Shown one piece after another: positions 1 through 8,312 of a stretch of 64,000 nucleotides of DNA. Position 1 is the first letter of the stretch. Every line of letters starts with the position of its first letter. The notes under the pieces are model-generated. The model worked only from the letters and a program-made list of their open reading frames with translations, was not told the origin of the DNA and made no database searches. Source of the DNA: Arthrobacter sp. EPSL27 (GTDB lineage Bacteria; Actinomycetota; Actinomycetes; Actinomycetales; Micrococcaceae); NCBI RefSeq assembly GCF_001512305.1, contig NZ_LNUT01000005.1, forward strand, positions 65,090 to 129,089, read 5' to 3'. The position numbers and the translations under genes were made by a program.

Positions 1-109
1 GGGACACCTTATGGCGGCGACAGAACTGTGTAACCGCACCCCTCTCGGCGTGGTCAGGCCATGTCGCCACCAAGTGCCGGATCTTGATATCGGGGTGCAT
101 TTTGCTCAT
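1..109 (-). CDS. Partial IS481-like transposase, N-terminus only
   Basis: Reading the minus strand from an ATG at 109 gives an open frame to the window edge that begins MSKMHPDIKIRHLVATW and continues with an RGAVTQFCRRHKVS segment. This looks like the helix-turn-helix start of an IS481-family (DDE, rve-type) transposase, which binds the element ends. The frame stays open upstream to a GTG at 139, so the exact start is uncertain. Only about 36 residues lie in the window; the catalytic core would be left of base 1. The triple repeat just upstream fits an insertion-sequence terminus. The family call is made from N-terminal residues only and is moderately secure. Confidence 0.6.
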   Translation of the reverse strand, partial: MSKMHPDIKIRHLVATWPDHAERGAVTQFCRRHKVS

Positions 110-132
110 GATCCGAGCAAAACCGGCCAGAG

Positions 133-206
133 TGTCCACGATGTCCTGAGACACACTGTCCACGATGTCTTGAGACAGAAATGTCCATTAAGTCATGAGA
201 CTCAAC
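133..206. repeat. Three 24-25 bp direct repeats at the IS end
   Basis: Three imperfect units begin at 133, 157 and 182, each starting TGTCCA and containing an AGTC/TGTC..TGAGAC core. The first two are near identical (TGTCCACGATGTCCTGAGAC against TGTCCACGATGTCTTGAGAC); the third is diverged. Spacing is 24 and 25 bp, about two helical turns, which suits multiple transposase binding sites at an insertion-sequence end. The outer boundary of the element is probably close to 205, but no target-site duplication can be tested because the other end is outside the window. Confidence 0.55.
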
Positions 207-273
207 AGGGCTTAACCCGGCCGGATAACCCCGCCACGTGATAGGGCATCGGGTTGTGGGACAGAATGGGTCC

Positions 274-927
274 ATGACACGAATCGCAATCATCGGCGGC
301 CACGGCAAAGTGGCTTTGGAACTGTCCAGGATCCTGTCCGGGGAGGGCATCGACGTAACGTCGCTGATCCGCAACCCCGAACACCGGGCCGACGTGGAGG
401 CCACCGGCGCCACAGCGGCGGTCCTGGACGTTGAAAATTCGACGACGGAGGACATCGCCGGGGCCCTCCAGGGACACGACGCCGTGGTCTGGTCCGCGGG
501 CGCGGGCGGCGGCAGCCCGGAGCGCACGTACGCCGTGGACCGGGACGCCGCCATCCGGTCGATGGACGCGGCGGCCCAGGCCGGCGTCGGGCGTTACGTC
601 ATGGTGTCCTACTTCGGCGCCGGGCGCGACCACGGGGTCCCCGAGGACAACGGCTTCTACGCGTACGCGGAGGCCAAGGCGGCCGCCGATGCCTACCTGC
701 GCGGCACGGACCTGCAATGGACCATCCTGGGCCCTGGAGCGCTCACTGACGGGCCCGGGAACGGCCTGATCGACGTCAACCCGTCGGATACCTCCACGGG
801 CACCGAAACGTCCCGTGCCAACGTGGCCCTGGTTGCTGCGGCCGTGCTGGGTATGCCGGCTAAGGCGGGGCGCACCATCGAGTTCCGGGACGGCTCCCTG
901 CCCCTCTCCGCTGCCCTGGAGGCCTAG
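274..927 (+). CDS. NAD(P)-binding SDR-like / NmrA-like protein
   Basis: A 217-residue Rossmann-fold protein. The N-terminus MTRIAIIGGHGKVA carries a glycine-rich dinucleotide motif (GGHGKVA) after beta-1. YAYAEAKAAAD supplies a Tyr...Lys pair as in atypical short-chain dehydrogenases, and the rest fits NAD(P)H-binding epimerase-like proteins of the YwnB/NmrA type. The substrate is unknown. The ATG at 274 is preferred over the upstream in-frame GTG at 238 because homology-like sequence starts there and a weak -10-like CAGAAT lies 6 nt before it. It stands alone between the IS end and a terminator, so context says little about its role. Confidence 0.8.
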   Translation: MTRIAIIGGHGKVALELSRILSGEGIDVTSLIRNPEHRADVEATGATAAVLDVENSTTEDIAGALQGHDAVVWSAGAGGGSPERTYAVDRDAAIRSMDAAAQAGVGRYVMVSYFGAGRDHGVPEDNGFYAYAEAKAAADAYLRGTDLQWTILGPGALTDGPGNGLIDVNPSDTSTGTETSRANVALVAAAVLGMPAKAGRTIEFRDGSLPLSAALEA

Positions 928-978
928 GCCAAGGCGAAGCCAAAGCGTGCGGGAGCCCCGGCGCCAGGCATGCAGAAG

Positions 979-1013
979 AAAAGGACCGGATCGCTGGGCG
1001 ATCCGGTCCTTTT
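979..1013. terminator. Bidirectional intrinsic terminator
   Basis: A perfect 15-bp stem (arms 979-993 and 999-1013) with a 5-nt loop begins with AAAA and ends with TTTT, so it can terminate the NAD(P)-binding gene on the plus strand and the metalloprotease gene converging from the minus strand. Confidence 0.85.
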
Positions 1014-1059
1014 CTTTCCCCTCAGGCGCTCCTCAGCGCCGAACCCCAGTGCTCAGGTC

Positions 1060-3987
1060 CTAGGACACCGAGCCGGCGAAGACACGGGCGAGGTAGCCCT
1101 CATTCGGCTGCATGCCAGTCCCCGAATAGGCCCAGAGCGAACCGCTTGGCTCGCGGGCCACCAGGTCAGGAAACCCGTCCGAGTTGAGCTTTCCGGCGCC
1201 CAGGATGGTGTCAAACACGTGCCAGCCGGTTCCGATCCGGCGCGGGGCGGCGAGCTTGCCGGTGCCGTTGCCCGGATACATCCACAAGGTTCCGTCCGCC
1301 ATCCGGCCGAGAAGGTCGTTCTTTCCGTCTGCGTTGAAGTCTCCGGTGCCGAACAGTTGGTCAAAGACCTCCCAGCCATAGTCGCCGATTTTTACGGCTC
1401 CGTTGTATCCGACGTTGCTTCCGCTGATGGTTCCGGTGCCACGGTAGAGCCAGAGGGAGCCGTCCGCCTTCCGGGCCACGAGGTCGTTCTTGCCATCCCC
1501 GTTGAAGTCTCCGGTACCCACCAGGGTAGTGAAGGCCTCCCAGCCGTAGTCGCCGATTCGTTTCGGACTCGAGAAACCGGAATTACCGGCATCAACCCGC
1601 CCCGTGCCGGGGTACAGCCACAACGTGCCGTCGGGCTTGCGGGCCAGCAGGTCGTTCTTGCCGTCGCTGGTGAAGTCGCGAACGCCGACCAGGGAATTGA
1701 AAACCTCCCAGCCGTACTCGCCGATCTTTCGGGCCGATCCGTAGGCACCGCTACCGTTACCCGCGTAGAACCACAGACTGCCGTCTGGCTTGCGGGCCAG
1801 CAGGTCAGCAATCCTATCCCCATTGAGGTCCTCGGTGGCCGTCAAGGCATCAAACACCTCCCAGCCATAGTTTCCGATCTTCCGCGCGCTGCCGTATCCC
1901 TCGTCCCGCATGGCGGTCCCGGCGTAGAAGAAGACATTCCCGTCGGGCTGGCTTGCCACGAAATCTGCGGTGCGGTCTCCATTGGCGTCGCCGGTGCCGG
2001 TAATGGTGGTGTAGATGCCCCAGCCGGTGCCGATCTTCTGCGGGCTAACAAGCTTGGCGGCGCCGGTGTTTGAGTACAGCCAGAGGGACCCGTCCGGGCG
2101 CCTGGCGGCCAAGTCGTTGGTGCCGTCGCCGTTGAAGTCCTGGATTGGGATCAGCTGGTCGAAGATCTCCCAGCCGTAGTCGATGTTCCGTGGCGTTCCC
2201 GGCCGGCCCGTGCCTGTACCGGGGTACAGCATCAGCACGCCGTCTGCCCGCCGGGCCAGGATGTCCGGTTTGCGGTCACCATCAAAGTCGCGGACGCCTA
2301 GCAGCGACGTGAAGGTTTCCCAGCCGTAGTCACCGATTTTCACCCCGGCAAGGTAGCCTTCGCTGCCGCCGGACACTCTGCCCGTGCCTGCATAGAACCA
2401 CAAAGATCCATCAAATTTTCTAGCAACTAGGTCGTTTTTGCCGTCACCATTGAAGTCCCCGGTGCCCAGGATGCTGTTGAAGATCTCCCACCCTGTTCCG
2501 ATCCGCTGGCCGGCCTGGGACCTGCCGGTGCCATCGCCCGGATAGAGCCAGAGCTCGCCGTTGATTTTGCGCTGAATGAGGTCGGAAATTCCATCCCCGT
2601 TGAAGTCGCCTGGGGCCACCAGCAGCGGCTTGGCGGCCGGGAGGGTGTCAATGGTGATCCCGGCGCCGGAACTCGAGATCCAGTCGATGGTCACTTTGGT
2701 CCCGGCGTGGGTCTTGAACGTCTGCCCCGGCTGCCAGGTCTGGTTGTAGCTGTAGTAACCGTTGAAGGTGGTGGTGCTGGGCTGCAGGGCGATGGAACCG
2801 GCACCGTAGCTTTGGACCACCTTGACGCCGCGGTTGCCGCCAAGCGCCGATGGCGCGTCGTTTCCTATCGGCAGGCGGAGTTCGATGTAATAGCCTTCAC
2901 CGCTAACTGGATCCGTGAACTTGATGGCACGGTGGTCGTCCGCGCTTCCCCAGGCCTTCAGCTGGTACGAGTTCTTCCCGACCACTTTCCCCAGGTTCCT
3001 AACCTCGTTGCCGGAGCCGAATCCGCCAAATTCATACGTCGGGGAGCTCACCACCGGCTGGCTGACTTGGGAGACACCCATCAGGTCAAGGTTGTCTTTG
3101 TATTCCTCGATGCTGCAGGTGCGGTTGGCGAACGACCCATCCGCGTTGCTGGCGGTGTCCACGGATCCATCCCCACAGCGGAGCCGGTTGGCATGCATCA
3201 ATCCCAGGACGTGCCCGAATTCATGGGTCAGCACACTATTGGTCAGCGTTGCCGGGAGGGGCATGAGCACCCGGCCGCTGGTGCCGTTATAGCTCCAGCC
3301 GGCACCGTAGGCGCCATCGGACAGCGTGGGCGTGGAGACGAAGACCACCAATGCGGTGTATGAACTCGGGACCCAGCCGATCTCCGCCGAGATGGTGTTC
3401 ATCATCGAGGAATAGCTCTGTGTGGACGTGGCCTTACTGGTCCTGTTTTCGACGCTGGCAACGCTCATGGAGAGCCTGCCGTTCGACATGGCCTGCCAGT
3501 AGGTGCTGCTCGTGGTGATCGCCGCCCGGGCATCCGCTTCGGGAATCGTGGCTTTCCGGTCGGCCAGCTGCACCATGACCAGCTTGACCTTGATATCGCC
3601 GCTGCGGGCAATCGAATACGCCTCGGTGGAACTTTTCCGGGCCGTCACGCCCTTGGGGCCGGTGGGAAGCGGGGTTTCGAACGTGTGGGCGATCAGCGGT
3701 TTGTCACCCGCCGCGTCGGAATAGACCGAGTGCCCATGCTCGTCCTCGGTAGTAGCGCTTTCCGCAGCCGGTTCGGTTGCGGTGGCCGCTGTCTCTACCG
3801 GGGCGGCAGGCAGCGTTGTAGCTGGCGGGGCGGGGATAGCGGCAGTCGCCGGCGCGGGAGCCGGCGAGGCTGTCGCGGGAGCCGGCGTCGGGTCAGCAAG
3901 GGCAGGGGCGATCGTCACGGTGGTGAGCGAGGCGAAGGTGACGACCAACGCCGTCAGAAGCGCTGTCGTCTTCCGTATTGAGTTCAC
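1060..3987 (-). CDS. Secreted metzincin-like protease with ten FG-GAP repeats
   Basis: A 975-residue exported protein. A signal peptide (MNSIRKTTALLTALVV... to about residue 31) is followed by an Ala/Pro-rich linker to about 75. The catalytic domain holds HEFGHVLGLMH at residues 255-265, a full metzincin zinc motif, and a downstream NLDLMG segment that could be the Met-turn. From about residue 455 to the end there are ten repeats of roughly 50 residues with a DFNGDGxxD-type calcium loop and a GWExF signature (FG-GAP/VCBS), probably a beta-propeller for ligand or cell-surface binding. The start is GTG at 3987. No sortase signal or C-terminal membrane anchor is visible, so the protein is probably released. 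Peptidase function is inferred from the zinc motif; the substrate is unknown. Confidence 0.85.
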   Translation of the reverse strand: MNSIRKTTALLTALVVTFASLTTVTIAPALADPTPAPATASPAPAPATAAIPAPPATTLPAAPVETAATATEPAAESATTEDEHGHSVYSDAAGDKPLIAHTFETPLPTGPKGVTARKSSTEAYSIARSGDIKVKLVMVQLADRKATIPEADARAAITTSSTYWQAMSNGRLSMSVASVENRTSKATSTQSYSSMMNTISAEIGWVPSSYTALVVFVSTPTLSDGAYGAGWSYNGTSGRVLMPLPATLTNSVLTHEFGHVLGLMHANRLRCGDGSVDTASNADGSFANRTCSIEEYKDNLDLMGVSQVSQPVVSSPTYEFGGFGSGNEVRNLGKVVGKNSYQLKAWGSADDHRAIKFTDPVSGEGYYIELRLPIGNDAPSALGGNRGVKVVQSYGAGSIALQPSTTTFNGYYSYNQTWQPGQTFKTHAGTKVTIDWISSSGAGITIDTLPAAKPLLVAPGDFNGDGISDLIQRKINGELWLYPGDGTGRSQAGQRIGTGWEIFNSILGTGDFNGDGKNDLVARKFDGSLWFYAGTGRVSGGSEGYLAGVKIGDYGWETFTSLLGVRDFDGDRKPDILARRADGVLMLYPGTGTGRPGTPRNIDYGWEIFDQLIPIQDFNGDGTNDLAARRPDGSLWLYSNTGAAKLVSPQKIGTGWGIYTTITGTGDANGDRTADFVASQPDGNVFFYAGTAMRDEGYGSARKIGNYGWEVFDALTATEDLNGDRIADLLARKPDGSLWFYAGNGSGAYGSARKIGEYGWEVFNSLVGVRDFTSDGKNDLLARKPDGTLWLYPGTGRVDAGNSGFSSPKRIGDYGWEAFTTLVGTGDFNGDGKNDLVARKADGSLWLYRGTGTISGSNVGYNGAVKIGDYGWEVFDQLFGTGDFNADGKNDLLGRMADGTLWMYPGNGTGKLAAPRRIGTGWHVFDTILGAGKLNSDGFPDLVAREPSGSLWAYSGTGMQPNEGYLARVFAGSVS

Positions 3988-4160
3988 TTGATGTCTTTCA
4001 TGAGACCGCCGCCCCGCTGAGGCTCAGCAGGGCGGCCGGGAGACCGGGAAGTGAGGTCAGTCTACGGAGGGCACGCGGCCAGATCAGGCAACTTGCAGCA
4101 AACTTTCGTCTTCGGTAGTGAATCGTTGCCGAATCTTGAGCAAAGCCGGCAACCGGCTCG
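3988..4160 (-). promoter_or_regulatory. Leader and possible promoter of the metalloprotease gene
   Basis: This gap holds a near-perfect hairpin (arms 4011-4021 and 4023-4033, one mismatch) in the 5' leader of the protease gene and a TAGACT -10-like box on the minus strand at 4059-4064. No convincing -35 was seen at 17-18 bp. The stop codon of the upstream ROK gene is at 4161, so this is also its 3' region. Confidence 0.35.
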
Positions 4161-5360
4161 TCATAACCGGGGTCCCGCACTAAGGCTTAGCTCCAGCTCA
4201 AGGGCGTTTGCCTCGACATAGTCCAGGGCGTGCCGGACGGCGCCGACCGTCACAATGGAGTCGCCCAGCGGCGAGACTGTGACGCGCGGGGGTGTCGCCG
4301 TCAGCCGGGGGAGCCGCGCGGTGATTCCGGGCAGCAGCGCCTGCGCCGAATCGGCCACGGCGCCGCCGAGCACCACCTGCTCCGGATTGATGAAACTCGC
4401 CACCGTGGCGATGACCCGCGCCATCCGGTCCGCGATCCTGTCCAGGATGGCCAGCGCCGCAGGGTCCCCGGCCGCTGCGTCCTCAAAGACGCGGCGGGCG
4501 CTCGCGGGGCCGCCCGCTGCCGGGCCGCCGGCGGCCGCGGACCACTGCCGGGCCAGGCTGGCGATGCCGTCGCTGGAGCCGACGCCCGCCACCAGGTCCA
4601 GGTACCCCATTTCGCCCGCCGCGCCGCCGCGGCCGTGCAGCAGCCGTCCGGACTCCATCACGCCGGCGCCCAGCCGCTCACCGGCCAGGAGCACCACCAG
4701 ATCGTCGACGCCGGCGCCGGAACCGCGCCAGCGCTCACCCAGGGCGGCGAGGTTCGCATCGTTTTCCAGCAGCACGGTCCACCCGTGCAGGTCCTGCAGG
4801 GCGGCGCGGAGCCCGACGTCGAACAGGCTCCAGAAGTGTTGCGTGACCAGCACCTTGCCGTCGCGGTCCACCGGCGCGGCGATGCCGGCCCCTACGGCCA
4901 GGACGGACCCGGGCCCGGTCCCCGCGGCGGCCAGTGCCCCGCGGCAGGCACGGTCGACGACGTCGATCCGCTCCGCCGCCGGGATGTCCGCGGCCCGGAA
5001 GCCTTCGCTGGACCGCCCGACGACGGTGCCGCGCAGGTCCGCGACCGCGGCGGTGGTGGTTGCCGCGCCGATGTCGATCCCCAGCACGAATCCTGCCTTT
5101 GCGTTGAATTCGAAGCGCCGGGCGGGGCGGCCCTTGCGCGGCCCGGCGGGCTGGTCCTCGCCGCGGGCGTCCAGTTCGCGGATCCAGCCGCGCCGGATCA
5201 GGTCCTCGCAGACGGCTATCACCGATGCCCGGGTCAGCCCGGTGTGGTTCATCAGCTCCGTGCCGGTGGCCGACTCCGTGTTCCGGATGAAGCCGAGCAC
5301 CGACTGGGCGTTGACCCGGCGCAGGAGCTGGGGCGTTGCGGCGGCCGCCGTCGGCTTCAA
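4161..5360 (-). CDS. ROK-family transcriptional regulator
   Basis: A sugar-responsive repressor of the NagC/XylR type. An N-terminal winged helix (LRRVNAQSVLGFI ... GLTRASVIAVCEDLIRRGWI) is followed by a ROK kinase-like fold containing GIDIGAATTTAAVADLRG. The usual ROK zinc cluster (CxCGxxGC) is not seen: the corresponding segment reads GRGGAAGEMGYLDL, so the protein probably lacks that metal site and is not a glucokinase. I prefer the TTG at 5360 because AGGAAGAGG lies 7 nt before it; an in-frame ATG at 5387 has no ribosome-binding site. It is divergent from the alpha-glucosidase gene, with an inverted repeat between them, so it most likely controls that operon. Confidence 0.85.
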   Translation of the reverse strand: MKPTAAAATPQLLRRVNAQSVLGFIRNTESATGTELMNHTGLTRASVIAVCEDLIRRGWIRELDARGEDQPAGPRKGRPARRFEFNAKAGFVLGIDIGAATTTAAVADLRGTVVGRSSEGFRAADIPAAERIDVVDRACRGALAAAGTGPGSVLAVGAGIAAPVDRDGKVLVTQHFWSLFDVGLRAALQDLHGWTVLLENDANLAALGERWRGSGAGVDDLVVLLAGERLGAGVMESGRLLHGRGGAAGEMGYLDLVAGVGSSDGIASLARQWSAAAGGPAAGGPASARRVFEDAAAGDPAALAILDRIADRMARVIATVASFINPEQVVLGGAVADSAQALLPGITARLPRLTATPPRVTVSPLGDSIVTVGAVRHALDYVEANALELELSLSAGPRL

Positions 5361-5401
5361 ATGTTGACCTCTTCCTGATCCGGACACATAATTGTTCAGG
5401 C

Positions 5402-5429
5402 AATATATTTAGCTTGTATCTAAATTATC
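5402..5429. promoter_or_regulatory. Putative ROK operator in the divergent promoter
   Basis: An AT-rich imperfect palindrome, ATATTTAG-N7-CTAAATTAT, lies in the ~100-bp gap between the ROK regulator and the alpha-glucosidase gene. The core arms TTTAG (5408-5412) and CTAAA (5420-5424) match exactly. AT-rich dyads are typical of ROK operators. It stands out against the GC-rich surroundings. Confidence 0.5.
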
Positions 5430-5460
5430 AGACCCAGTTCCGAGCCCCGAAGGATTTCCT

Positions 5461-7167
5461 TTGTCCAACACCGCCACGCTGGCAACCCTGTCCGGTTCCG
5501 ACCTCGCCGCCGACCCCAACTGGTGGCGCCAGGCGTCCGTGTACCAGATCTACCCGCGCAGCTTCTCCGACTCGAACGGCGACGGCCTGGGCGACATCAA
5601 GGGCATCACCGCGAAGGTGCCGTACCTGAAGGAACTCGGCATCGACGCCGTCTGGCTCAGCCCGTTCTACCCCTCGGCCCTCGCCGACGGCGGGTACGAC
5701 GTCGACGACTACCGCGACGTGGACCCCAAGCTCGGCACCCTCGAGGACTTCGACGAGATGTCGGCCGCCCTGCACGCCGCCGGCATCAAGCTGATCGCGG
5801 ACATCGTGCCGAACCACTCCTCGAACCGGCACGCCTGGTTCCAGGAAGCCCTCGCGTCCCCCCGCGGCTCCGACGCGCGTGAGCGCTACATCTTCCGCGA
5901 CGGCAAAGGCGAAAACGGCGAGATCCCGCCGTCGGACTGGGAATCCGTCTTCGGCGGCCCGGCCTGGGAGCGCATCACCGAACCGGACGGCACCCCCGGC
6001 CAGTGGTACATGCACATCTTCGCCAAGGAACAGCCCGACCTGAACTGGTCCAACCGCGAAATCCGCGACGACTTCCTCAAGACCCTGCGCTTCTGGTCCG
6101 ACCGCGGCGTGGACGGCTTCCGCGTCGACGTCGCCCATGCCCTCACCAAGGACCTCACCGAACCGCTCCTGTCCAAGGTCGAACTCAGCGAGGCCAACTC
6201 CGGCACCGACGGCTTCGACGACGGCTCGCACCCGTTCTGGGACCGCGACGAGGTCCACGAGATCTACGTCGAGTGGCGCGAGGTCTTCAACGAATACAAC
6301 CCGCCGCGCACCGCCGTCGCCGAGGCCTGGGTCCACGCCAGCCGCCGCGGCCGCTACGCGAGCCCCGAGGGCCTGGGCCAGGCGTTCAACTTCGACCTCC
6401 TGCAGGCCGACTTCGACGCCGACGAGTTCCGCGAGATCATCACCCGGAACCTCGCCGAGGCCACCGAGTCCGGCGCCTCGTCCACCTGGGTGTTCTCCAA
6501 CCACGACGTGGTCCGCCACGCCACCCGCTACGGCCTGCCCAAGGGCGGCGGCAAGCACGCCAAAGGCCAGGACGGCAAGGGCTGGCTGCTCGCCGGCGCC
6601 CCCGCCGAGGAGCTCGATATCGAACTCGGCCTGCGCCGGGCCCGCGCGGCCACCCAGCTGATGCTGGCCCTGCCGGGCTCCGCCTACCTGTACCAGGGCG
6701 AGGAGCTGGGGCTGCAGGAAGTCGCGGACATCCCCGACGCCGAGCGCCAGGACCCCACCTTCTTCCGCAACAAGGGCGTGGAGATCGGCCGGGACGGCTG
6801 CCGCGTGCCGCTGCCCTGGACCGCCGAGGGCACCTCCTTCGGATTCGGCGACGGCGGATCGCACCTGCCGCAGCCGGCCTGGTTCGGCCGCTACGCCGTC
6901 GCCGCCGAGGACGGGGTGGAGGGCTCCACCCTGGAGTTCTACCGCAAGGCACTGAAGCTGCGCCGCGAGCTGCAGACCTCCGAAGAACTCGAATGGCACA
7001 CCACGGCCAGCCCCGACGTGCTGCACTTCAGCCGCCCCGGCGGCTGGCAGACCATCACCAACTTCGGTGACGAGCCCGTAGAGCTGCCCGCCGGAACGGT
7101 GCTGCTCAGCAGCGGACCGCTCGAGGAGAACCTCCTCCCGGGCAACACCACCGTCTGGCTGCGGTGA
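5461..7167 (+). CDS. GH13 alpha-glucosidase / oligo-1,6-glucosidase
   Basis: A 568-residue cytoplasmic glycoside hydrolase of family 13 that should split alpha-glucosidic bonds in malto- or isomalto-oligosaccharides, sucrose or similar sugars. YQIYPRSFSDSNGDGLGD near the N-terminus is the family's first conserved block. The catalytic triad is visible: Asp223 (GFRVDVAH), Glu288 (AEAWV) and Asp349 (FSNHD). There is no signal peptide. The TTG start at 5461 has AAGGA about 7 nt before it. It overlaps the next gene by 4 bp (GTGA), so the two are translated together. The divergent ROK protein probably represses it in the absence of sugar. Exact bond specificity cannot be read from sequence. Confidence 0.9.
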   Translation: MSNTATLATLSGSDLAADPNWWRQASVYQIYPRSFSDSNGDGLGDIKGITAKVPYLKELGIDAVWLSPFYPSALADGGYDVDDYRDVDPKLGTLEDFDEMSAALHAAGIKLIADIVPNHSSNRHAWFQEALASPRGSDARERYIFRDGKGENGEIPPSDWESVFGGPAWERITEPDGTPGQWYMHIFAKEQPDLNWSNREIRDDFLKTLRFWSDRGVDGFRVDVAHALTKDLTEPLLSKVELSEANSGTDGFDDGSHPFWDRDEVHEIYVEWREVFNEYNPPRTAVAEAWVHASRRGRYASPEGLGQAFNFDLLQADFDADEFREIITRNLAEATESGASSTWVFSNHDVVRHATRYGLPKGGGKHAKGQDGKGWLLAGAPAEELDIELGLRRARAATQLMLALPGSAYLYQGEELGLQEVADIPDAERQDPTFFRNKGVEIGRDGCRVPLPWTAEGTSFGFGDGGSHLPQPAWFGRYAVAAEDGVEGSTLEFYRKALKLRRELQTSEELEWHTTASPDVLHFSRPGGWQTITNFGDEPVELPAGTVLLSSGPLEENLLPGNTTVWLR

Positions 7168-8162
7168 GTTCTCCGGAACGCGCCGCCCAGGCTTCGCACC
7201 AGGCCCAGGAGCTGACACCTGCCCAGGAGCTGATTTACGGCTGCATGGGCCTGGGCGGCAGCTGGTCGCCGGAGCCGTACTCGTCCGCGGACGTGGACGA
7301 GGCGGCTGCGGCGGTCAGTGCCGCCCTCGATGCCGGCATCACCCTCTTCGACCACGCCGACATCTACCGTGCCGGCAAGTCCGAGGCCGTGTTCGGCGAG
7401 GTGCTGGCGGCCACCCCGGGGCTGCGCGGACGCATCCGCCTGCAGACCAAGTGCGGCATCCGGCTGGGCGAGGGCGGCCTGAACGCGTACTACGACCTGA
7501 GCCGGGACGCCATCCTGGAGCGGGTCAACGGCAGCCTGGCCAGGCTGCGCACGGACTACGTGGACGTGCTGATGCTGCACCGCCCGGACCCGCTGATGGA
7601 CCCCGCCGAGGTGGCTTCCGCCGTCGGGCAGCTGATGGCTGAAGGCAAGGTCCGGGCGCTGGGCGTGTCCAACATGTCCGGTGCGCAGATCGAGGTCCTG
7701 CAGGACCGGCTGGAGACCCCGGTGGTCGCCAACCAGCTGGAGATGAGCCTGCTCAAGCGCGCCTGGCTGGAGAGCACGGTCCTGGTTAACCACGCCGAGG
7801 GCACGGACTACAGCTTCCCGCACGGAACCGTGGAGCACTGCGTCCGGCACGGGATCACGCTGCAGGCCTACGGTTCCCTGGCCCGCGGCCTCTACACGGG
7901 GGCGCCGGCCGAGGCCCCCTCGGCCGCGGAGGAGGCCACCACCTCCCTCGTGGCGCAGCTGGCCGCCGGATACAACACCACCGTGGAAGCGGTCCTGCTG
8001 GGCTGGCTGATGAAGCACCCGGCCGGCATCGCGCCCGTGATCGGCACCGCCAACCCGGACCGGATCCAGGCCTGCGCCGGCGCCTCCGCAGTGGCGCAGG
8101 CCATGACCCGCACCGAGTGGTACCGGCTCTGGGTGACGGCACGGGGCAGCAACATCCCCTGA
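7164..8162 (+). CDS. Aldo/keto reductase
   Basis: A 332-residue NADPH-dependent oxidoreductase with a TIM-barrel fold. The tetrad positions are recognisable: Asp and Tyr in LFDHADIY, Lys in LQTKCG and His in DVLMLHRPDP. The later VIGTANPDRI segment fits the cofactor-binding region. It resembles the YdhF/YcsN group of aldo-keto reductases. The GTG start overlaps the alpha-glucosidase stop codon, which suggests coupled translation and a shared role in sugar use, for example reducing a keto- or aldo-sugar; that role is inference. A strong hairpin follows the gene. Confidence 0.88.
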   Translation: MSSPERAAQASHQAQELTPAQELIYGCMGLGGSWSPEPYSSADVDEAAAAVSAALDAGITLFDHADIYRAGKSEAVFGEVLAATPGLRGRIRLQTKCGIRLGEGGLNAYYDLSRDAILERVNGSLARLRTDYVDVLMLHRPDPLMDPAEVASAVGQLMAEGKVRALGVSNMSGAQIEVLQDRLETPVVANQLEMSLLKRAWLESTVLVNHAEGTDYSFPHGTVEHCVRHGITLQAYGSLARGLYTGAPAEAPSAAEEATTSLVAQLAAGYNTTVEAVLLGWLMKHPAGIAPVIGTANPDRIQACAGASAVAQAMTRTEWYRLWVTARGSNIP

Positions 8163-8175
8163 CCCGACTGGCTCG

Positions 8176-8214
8176 CAGTTAAGGCCGTTTGAGGGCTGGA
8201 AACGGCCTTAACTG
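8176..8214 (+). terminator. Hairpin terminator after the sugar operon
   Basis: A perfect 15-bp stem (8176-8190 with 8200-8214, 9-nt loop) lies 13 bp after the aldo/keto reductase stop. There is no long T-tract, so termination may be incomplete or Rho-assisted. Confidence 0.6.
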
Positions 8215-8312
8215 CCCGTTGGCTGCACAGGGATGTGATTTTGGTCGTAATGGTCGCCTGCGGGGGCCGGAATACTTCGCGGGGGACACCTTGGAGCGGC
8301 TAGCGTAGATAC

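Noticed and set aside
4161..5387. ATG start at 5387 for the ROK regulator
   Set aside because: No ribosome-binding site; TTG at 5360 has AGGAAGAGG at good spacing.
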